Source of the DNA: Nonomuraea rubra
GTDB taxonomy: Bacteria > Actinomycetota > Actinomycetes > Streptosporangiales > Streptosporangiaceae
Direction of reading: 5' to 3'
DNA length: 64,000 nucleotides
Assembly: GCF_014207985.1 (NCBI RefSeq)
Contig: NZ_JACHMI010000001.1
Coordinates: 6,803,001-6,867,000, forward strand
The stretch's first letter is position 1. Every line of letters begins with the position of its first letter. Both the position numbers and the translations under genes were made by a program. Of the stretch, positions 59,443-64,000 are shown in pieces. The notes under the pieces are model-generated. The model had not been told where the DNA came from and did no database searches. It saw nothing but the letters and a program-made list of their open reading frames with translations.

Positions 59443-61122
59443 TCAGCGCAACATCACGTGGCAGGCGAGCTGCAGGGCCAGGCGGGTGGCGGCGTCGTCC
59501 AGGTCGAAGCCGGCGGACTTGATCCGGTCCAGGCGGGTGGTGATGGTGTTGCGGTGCACGCCCAGCCGCTCGGCCGCCTTCAGCGCGCCGCCCTCGTCCA
59601 GGACCGCGCCCAGCGTCTCCAGCAGCGTGCCGTCCCTGTCGATCAGCAGCAGCGGGCGCAGCACGACGGCCGCCGGCGCCCGCAGCGCTCCCGTCGGGAG
59701 CGCCCCGAGCAGCTCCGCCGGGCCGATCAGGTCGGCCCGCTGCACCATGCCCGCGCCCGCCACGTAGGCCGCCGCCTCCGCTCCCAGCAGCGACTCCGCC
59801 AGCACGTCCAGCCCGTCCACCTGGCCGCCCACTCCCCCGGCGCACAACCACGGCATGCTCCGCAGCACCTGGCGGACGCCTCCGGCCAGCTCGGACGGGT
59901 CCAGCGCGGACCAGCCCGCCCAGCCCTCGCCCCTGGTCATGACGGGGACCTGGCCGAGGGTCGCGGTGATGAGCGTGTAGGCGAGCTGGGCGTCGCCCGG
60001 CTCGGTCAGCGGGCGGATCCGGTACGCCGTCAGCGGGCCCCTGACCGGCCAGCCGAGCGCGATCACGGCCGCCCGCACGCTGTCCCCCACCGCCGTCTCG
60101 GCCTCACGCCCGGCCTCGGACTCGGGGCCGGCCTCGGCGCTGGGCGCGGCGCTGGGCCCTCCGCTGGGCGCGGCGCTGGGCCTTGCGCTCGGCGCAGCAC
60201 TGGAAGCGGCGCTGGGGCCTGCGCTCGGCGCAGCACTGGAAGCGGCGCTCGGCTCCGCGCTGGGCGCAGCACTGGGCCCGGCACTGGGCCCGGCACTGGG
60301 CCCGGCACTCGGCTCGGGCTCGGGCTCGGTGAGCACGCGTTCGGCGAGTGACGCCTGCAGGGCGAACGCGCGGGAGGCCCGCAGGCGCTCCCGCGCGGCC
60401 CACGCCGTCAGCGGCGCCACCGCCAGCCCCAGCACGGTACGCACCACCGCCGGCCAGCCGGGCGACCGCGACGACCCGGCGGCCACCAGCGTCCCCAGCA
60501 CCTCGCCGCCCTCGTCGGGCACCACCGCCTCGGCCGACCACCGGCCCCGCCCGCCGGCCACGTCGCCGACGGCGTCGCGCCGGCCGGCGAGGAGCAGGCC
60601 GTACCGGTCGAGGAAGGCGACGGAAGCGCCCGGCAGCTCCGCGTTCAGCACGCCGAGCACCCGCCGCGCCGACGCGCCCGCCTCGGCCAGCCGGGTGGCG
60701 CAGCGGGCCACGAGCTGCGTACGGGCCGCGTCCGGACGGGAGGCCGCCGACGCGACCCGCACCGCGACGATCAGCGGATCCTCGTCCACGAAGATCAAAG
60801 TCACGCCGAGCCGCTCCGCCAGCATCTCCCCCGAGCCCTCGCTCAGCCCGCCCGCCGGCGCGATCACGCACGCCGCCGCCTGCTCCCACGCCCGGCGCAT
60901 GGCCATCTCCACCGCCCAGCCCCCGCTGGCCGCCGTGCCGATCAGCACCACGGCCGTGTGCGGCGCGACCGTGGCGAACACCGACGGCTCGTCCACGATC
61001 CGCACCCCGCGTACGGGGTTCTCGCCCGCGCCGTACATCCGCGCCCCGGCCAGCGGCCCCGCGTTGACCAGCTCCGCCACCGTGACCGGCGCCTCCCACC
61101 CCGGCTCCCGCACCCCGCTCAT
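59443..61122 (-). CDS. PucR-family regulator with a Pro-Ser-Ala repeat linker
   Basis: A 559-residue regulator from ATG 61122; the frame continues upstream through a tandem repeat that is not protein-like. The N-terminal PucR domain (TVAELVNAGPLAGARMYGAG, ALxRRAWEQAAACVIAPAGG) senses purine-type metabolites in relatives. A GGDEF-like middle and a C-terminal PucR HTH (LDEGGALKAAERLGVHRNTI, TTRLDRIKSAGFDLDD) follow. Between them about 60 residues repeat the units PSAG, PSAA and SSAAPSA. It lies 130 nt from the DUF917 gene and, reading the same way, probably controls that hydantoin-type cluster. Confidence 0.9.
   Translation of the reverse strand: MSGVREPGWEAPVTVAELVNAGPLAGARMYGAGENPVRGVRIVDEPSVFATVAPHTAVVLIGTAASGGWAVEMAMRRAWEQAAACVIAPAGGLSEGSGEMLAERLGVTLIFVDEDPLIVAVRVASAASRPDAARTQLVARCATRLAEAGASARRVLGVLNAELPGASVAFLDRYGLLLAGRRDAVGDVAGGRGRWSAEAVVPDEGGEVLGTLVAAGSSRSPGWPAVVRTVLGLAVAPLTAWAARERLRASRAFALQASLAERVLTEPEPEPSAGPSAGPSAGPSAAPSAEPSAASSAAPSAGPSAASSAAPSARPSAAPSGGPSAAPSAEAGPESEAGREAETAVGDSVRAAVIALGWPVRGPLTAYRIRPLTEPGDAQLAYTLITATLGQVPVMTRGEGWAGWSALDPSELAGGVRQVLRSMPWLCAGGVGGQVDGLDVLAESLLGAEAAAYVAGAGMVQRADLIGPAELLGALPTGALRAPAAVVLRPLLLIDRDGTLLETLGAVLDEGGALKAAERLGVHRNTITTRLDRIKSAGFDLDDAATRLALQLACHVMLR
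60132..60318 (-). repeat. In-gene 12-nt repeat coding for Pro-Ser-Ala units
   Basis: About 15 degenerate 12-nt units code for a flexible linker of the form (A/G)PSA within the PucR-type gene. Slippage here would change linker length by four residues without a frameshift. Confidence 0.85.
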
Positions 61123-61155
61123 CGCCACCCCCCTCCCCCGAGCCCCCGCACCCGG

Positions 61156-61251
61156 CCCACCACACGAGCCGGGCCATGACCCACCGCACGAGCCCGGACG
61201 TGGCCCACCGCACGAGCCCGGGCGTGGATCACCGCACGAGCCCGGCCGTGG
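61156..61251. repeat. 24-bp tandem repeat, four units
   Basis: Four 24-nt units with the core ccgcacgagcccgg fill the gap between the PucR-type gene and the DUF917 gene, ending 1 nt before the latter's stop codon. It has the same period as the repeat at 29528-29599. Confidence 0.85.
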
Positions 61252-61252
61252 C

Positions 61253-62299
61253 TCACAGCGCCAGCCCGAACGCATGCGGCCCGCCCAGCGCGAGGCCCTC
61301 GGCCGTGTGCCACACCGGCGCGGCCTTGACCACCATGATGTCCACCTCCAGGCCCGGCTCGGCCTTGTCCACGTCCACGACCATCCCGTCCGCGGTCGAG
61401 ATCATGCAGATCTGGTCCGGCACCGTCGCCACCACCGCCCCGTCCGCCAGCACCAGCAGGATCTCGTTGTGCGCCTCCAGCCGCACCATCCGCCGCAACC
61501 CCTCCGACTCCCGCAGCACGATGCTCGTCGGCAGCGACGGCAACGCCAGCTCACCCCCGTGCCCCGTACTGCCCTCCACCGCCTGGATCAGCCCCCGGCA
61601 CAACGTCCGCACCCCGTACGGCGCCGCCGCCGACCGCGGCGCCCCCGGCTCGCCCGCCCGCATGAGCAGGCTCACCGTGCCCGGCACCAGCACCCGCGCC
61701 AGATCCCCCGCCGCCATCGGATAGCACGCCGCCACCGCCCACCCCCCGGCCGCCAGCACCACCGGCCGCAGCAGCTCCTCCACCCGATCGGCCGCCGTCT
61801 CCAGCAGCACCAGCTCCCCCGACCCGCCCGCCAGCGCCAGCGGCGCCGCGCTCATCCCGCCCAGCGTGTACGTGGTCTGCTCCACCAGCGGGAACACCCT
61901 CCCCGTACCGTCGCCGTCCACCAGCGGCAACCCCAGCCCGGCAGCAGCGATCAGCGGGATCAGCGCGTTCTCCGCGGCCAGGTTCAGCGCCACCACCGCC
62001 CCCACCCGCTCCCCCAGCCTGCGCTCCAGCGCCCGCACGGCCCGCTCCGGCTCGTCCCCGGCCGGCAACTGCTCGCCCAGCGCCGTCGTCGAACCCGCCA
62101 GGCTGACCGCCACGCACAACGTGCCCGCCGCCAGCTCCCCGGCCGCCACCAGTTCAACACCCTGCCCGCCACCCTGCCCGACCACCGACGCGGCCCAGTC
62201 GTAGGCCAGGTTGTACGACGACTGCCCCGCCCCGGTCGCGAACAGCCGCGACCCCGCCGAGAACCGGCCCAGCCCGTCGAGGTCGATCAGCCGGCCCAC
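61253..62299 (-). CDS. DUF917-family protein (S-methyl thiohydantoin desulfurase-like)
   Basis: A 348-residue protein of the DUF917 family. LVDGDGTGRVFPLVEQTTY and AAPYGVRTLCRGLIQAVEGS are typical blocks. Residues near GAGQSSYNLAYDWAASVV begin the protein. DUF917 proteins occur with hydantoinase/oxoprolinase genes, and one is linked to thiohydantoin breakdown (family knowledge). It overlaps the HyuA-like gene by 13 nt and follows it in the operon, so it probably acts on the same compound. Confidence 0.85.
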   Translation of the reverse strand: MGRLIDLDGLGRFSAGSRLFATGAGQSSYNLAYDWAASVVGQGGGQGVELVAAGELAAGTLCVAVSLAGSTTALGEQLPAGDEPERAVRALERRLGERVGAVVALNLAAENALIPLIAAAGLGLPLVDGDGTGRVFPLVEQTTYTLGGMSAAPLALAGGSGELVLLETAADRVEELLRPVVLAAGGWAVAACYPMAAGDLARVLVPGTVSLLMRAGEPGAPRSAAAPYGVRTLCRGLIQAVEGSTGHGGELALPSLPTSIVLRESEGLRRMVRLEAHNEILLVLADGAVVATVPDQICMISTADGMVVDVDKAEPGLEVDIMVVKAAPVWHTAEGLALGGPHAFGLAL

Positions 62300-63285
62300 G
62301 GCCGCCCGCCCGCCGTCACCCGCACCCGGTAGAGGCCGTCCGGCAGGTACGACAGCGGGTTCACGGTGATCTCCTCGATCCCGGCCGAGCCCGGCGCCGC
62401 CCCCGCACTGACCACCCGGGTGAGCGCCTCGTCCCTGGCGTCCCGCAGCACCCGGTCCAGCTCCGCCCGCCCCCTGGCGAGCACGATCCGCTCCACGTGC
62501 GCCTCCGGCCGCCCGAGCGCCGCCCCGTACGCGGCCGCCACCCCATCCGGAACCTCCACCGGCACCTCCGCTGATACCTCCGCTGACACCTCCGCCCCGT
62601 CCGCGATCTCCACCCGCCCACCACCTCCGGAGAGCGCCGCCCGCCCCCGCGCCAGGCTCGCCGCCGCCCCCCGATCACAGGTCAGCGGAAAGCGCCGGAA
62701 GTAGTGCGCCGACACCAGCCCACCCCCCGACCTCGCGAAGTACGCGGGCACCCCCGGCAGCTCCCGCGCCACCTCGTCCGCGATCCGCCCCGCCTCGGGC
62801 CCGAGCGCCGCGTTCCGGATCGCGTCCGCCTCCCGCTCCCGCAACCCCGGGTACCCGAACTCGTACGACAACGTGATCCGCGCCCGCGGCACCTCGGCCG
62901 CCACGATCGCCGCCACCTCCAGCTCGTGATCGGCCAGGATCGGCGACCCCGTCGCCGTCACGGCGAAGTCCACCAGCCCGCACGTGGCCGCGAACCGCCG
63001 CACCGCCTCGGTGTCCAGCGGAGCCAGCCGGCGCCCCGTCACGCTGTGGCCGCCCCGCACGATCGTGGCCGCCCCGGACCCGACGACGGGCCCCAGCGCC
63101 TCCGGGCACGGGCCGCCCACCCGGATCGCCGCCACCGGCGCCGTCCGCACCCCGCCCAGGTCCACCGCCACGCACGCGCGCGACGCGTGCCGGGCCGCGC
63201 CACGGGCCACCGGCCAGGTCGCGGTGCCGTCGTCGACGGCCACCATCGTGGGCGCGGCCTCCCCGAGGGCGACGCCGAGTATCAC
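62287..63285 (-). CDS. Short HyuA-like hydantoinase/oxoprolinase protein
   Basis: A 332-residue protein, about half the size of HyuA. The region with HSVTGRRLAPLDTEAVRRFA and ITLSYEFGYPGLREREADAI then RNAALGPEAGRI matches Hydant_A_N, where S-E-x-G-x-x-G-L-x-E-R-E-x-x-x-I-x-N-A-A-L is usual. The N-terminus (MILGVALGEAAPTMVAVDDG) lacks the GGTxTD loop of HyuA, so ATPase function is doubtful. The middle has AEVSAEVSAEVPVEVP, a short repeat. GTG start overlaps the MFS gene stop as GTGA. Role probably linked to the DUF917 gene. Confidence 0.75.
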   Translation of the reverse strand: MILGVALGEAAPTMVAVDDGTATWPVARGAARHASRACVAVDLGGVRTAPVAAIRVGGPCPEALGPVVGSGAATIVRGGHSVTGRRLAPLDTEAVRRFAATCGLVDFAVTATGSPILADHELEVAAIVAAEVPRARITLSYEFGYPGLREREADAIRNAALGPEAGRIADEVARELPGVPAYFARSGGGLVSAHYFRRFPLTCDRGAAASLARGRAALSGGGGRVEIADGAEVSAEVSAEVPVEVPDGVAAAYGAALGRPEAHVERIVLARGRAELDRVLRDARDEALTRVVSAGAAPGSAGIEEITVNPLSYLPDGLYRVRVTAGGRPWAG

Positions 63286-64000
63286 TCCAGCTCGCGCCCT
63301 TCCGTCTCGGGCAGCGGCACCGCCAGCAGCGCGGTCGCCACCATGAACGCGTTGATGACCAGCATCGTCGCGGTGAACCCGGTGGCGTTCGCGAGCAGCG
63401 CGCCCACCGCCGACGGCGCCACCGTGGTCGCCACGAGCTGCGCCGCCGTGGCCCACGAGTAGCCGGTGCCACGCAGGGCGGTCGGGTAGAACTCGCCGTT
63501 CCAGGTGTTCCAGACACCCCACGCGCCCATGCTGAAGAACGCCAGCACGAAGTTGCCCGCGTACAGGCCGAAGGACGACTCGGCGGTGGCGAACCAGAGC
63601 CCGCCGAGCGCCGCCGCCACCACGAACACCAGGAAGACCCGCTTGCGGCCGAACCGGCCGGTCAGCAGCGACGCGCACACGTACCCGGGGATCATCATCA
63701 GCGCGCTCAGCGCGGCGAAGCCGAGCGAGGCCGACAGCGTCAGGCCGCGCTCCTGCAGCAGCGTGGGCAGCCACGTCTGCAGCCCCCAGTACCCCCAGTT
63801 GAAGACGAAGTTCAGCGCCAGCATCACCAGCGTGATGCGCGCCAGCCCGCCGCGGAACAGGTCCAGCGGGCGCCCCACCCGGTGCGTGGCCACCGTGAAC
63901 GTCGCCTCGGCGTCGGGGCTGCCCAGCGTGCGCAGCACCGCCCGCGCCTCCTCCTGCCGGCCGCGCGCGGCCAGCCAGTACGGCGACTCCGGCACCCACG
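63282..64000 (-). CDS. MFS transporter, C-terminal part (gene cut by window edge)
   Basis: About 239 residues of an MFS permease whose start is beyond the right edge. It begins with PESPYWLAARGRQEEARAVL, the loop after helix 6 in sugar/organic-acid-type MFS. Six hydrophobic helices follow, with GRFGRKRVFLVFVV as the second-half A-like motif and ends LPETEGRELE as in sugar transporters. It probably imports the substrate of the HyuA-like/DUF917 enzymes. Overlap with the next gene is GTGA, so it is co-translated. Confidence 0.9.
   Translation of the reverse strand, partial: WVPESPYWLAARGRQEEARAVLRTLGSPDAEATFTVATHRVGRPLDLFRGGLARITLVMLALNFVFNWGYWGLQTWLPTLLQERGLTLSASLGFAALSALMMIPGYVCASLLTGRFGRKRVFLVFVVAAALGGLWFATAESSFGLYAGNFVLAFFSMGAWGVWNTWNGEFYPTALRGTGYSWATAAQLVATTVAPSAVGALLANATGFTATMLVINAFMVATALLAVPLPETEGRELE

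Noticed and set aside
61123..61275. N-terminal extension of the PucR regulator through the 24-bp repeats
   Set aside because: The translated extension is a Gly/Ser/Cys/Arg/Pro repeat unlike any PucR N-terminus; ATG 61122 starts at the recognised domain.

Overview
The window is very GC-rich (about 70% or more by eye) and gene-dense, with frequent GTG and TTG starts, ATGA/GTGA gene overlaps, and lineage markers such as a WhiB protein, a DUF3040 protein, an Rv2578c-type radical SAM protein with a mycobacterial-type SOS box, an ECF41 sigma factor and a HelD-type ATPase. It is therefore chromosomal DNA of a filamentous actinomycete; a Streptosporangiales member such as Nonomuraea is my best guess (inference). 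No rRNA, tRNA, CRISPR array or intact transposon was recognised. Both ends cut genes: a LuxR-type regulator on the left and an MFS permease on the right.

Layout. 1-6 kb: the end of a large LuxR regulator, then a six-gene leftward operon (two alpha/beta hydrolases, WhiB, a ferritin-like protein, an SSS symporter and a small membrane protein). 6-14.3 kb: a truncated ECF41-like sigma factor, then leftward genes for a NAD-dependent epimerase, a methyltransferase with an odd C-terminal peptide, a ferritin-like/CDGSH iron-sulfur fusion, a hydrolase, a universal stress protein and a fumarate-reductase-type flavoprotein. 14.4-19 kb: an acetolactate-synthase-like enzyme, a lone tyrosine recombinase and a SulP transporter. 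19-26 kb: a TetR repressor divergent from a HelD-like ATPase across a 40-bp operator, a small membrane protein, a MacB-type permease remnant, Nudix, acyltransferase and penicillin-binding protein genes. 26-35 kb: small regulator/enzyme modules (PadR, NmrA-like, SnoaL-like, three further regulators, OsmC, a siderophore-interacting protein) and an ECF41 sigma divergent from a BBE-type flavoprotein. 35-43.7 kb: DUF3040, SOS-box radical SAM, a Tet(M)/Otr(A)-type GTPase, a Lys-rich 40-residue protein, tricorn protease and a glycosyltransferase. 43.7-51.7 kb: HtrA-like protease, two methyltransferases, a two-subunit CrcB fluoride channel, a secreted HNH nuclease, a secreted SGNH hydrolase, isochorismate synthase, YigZ and a small unknown protein. 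51.7-64 kb: hydantoinase/oxoprolinase subunits, an ArsR regulator with a broken MFS gene, a DauR-like regulator with an aminotransferase, a phosphoesterase, and a second hydantoin-type cluster (PucR, DUF917, HyuA-like, MFS).

How the parts work together. Many genes are compact regulator-target pairs with readable operators: TetR/HelD, TetR/NmrA-SnoaL, TetR/SIP, ArsR/MFS, PadR, and ECF41/flavoprotein, where two divergent TGTCACA-N16-CATC promoters can be read. The least explained part is 1-12 kb: two paralogous ferritin-like proteins in separate operons with hydrolases, iron-sulfur proteins (WhiB, CDGSH) and a methyltransferase carrying an acidic 74-residue tail behind its own GGAGGA site. That is the best candidate for an undescribed system. 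The right end carries two separate gene sets for hydantoin-type ring compounds.
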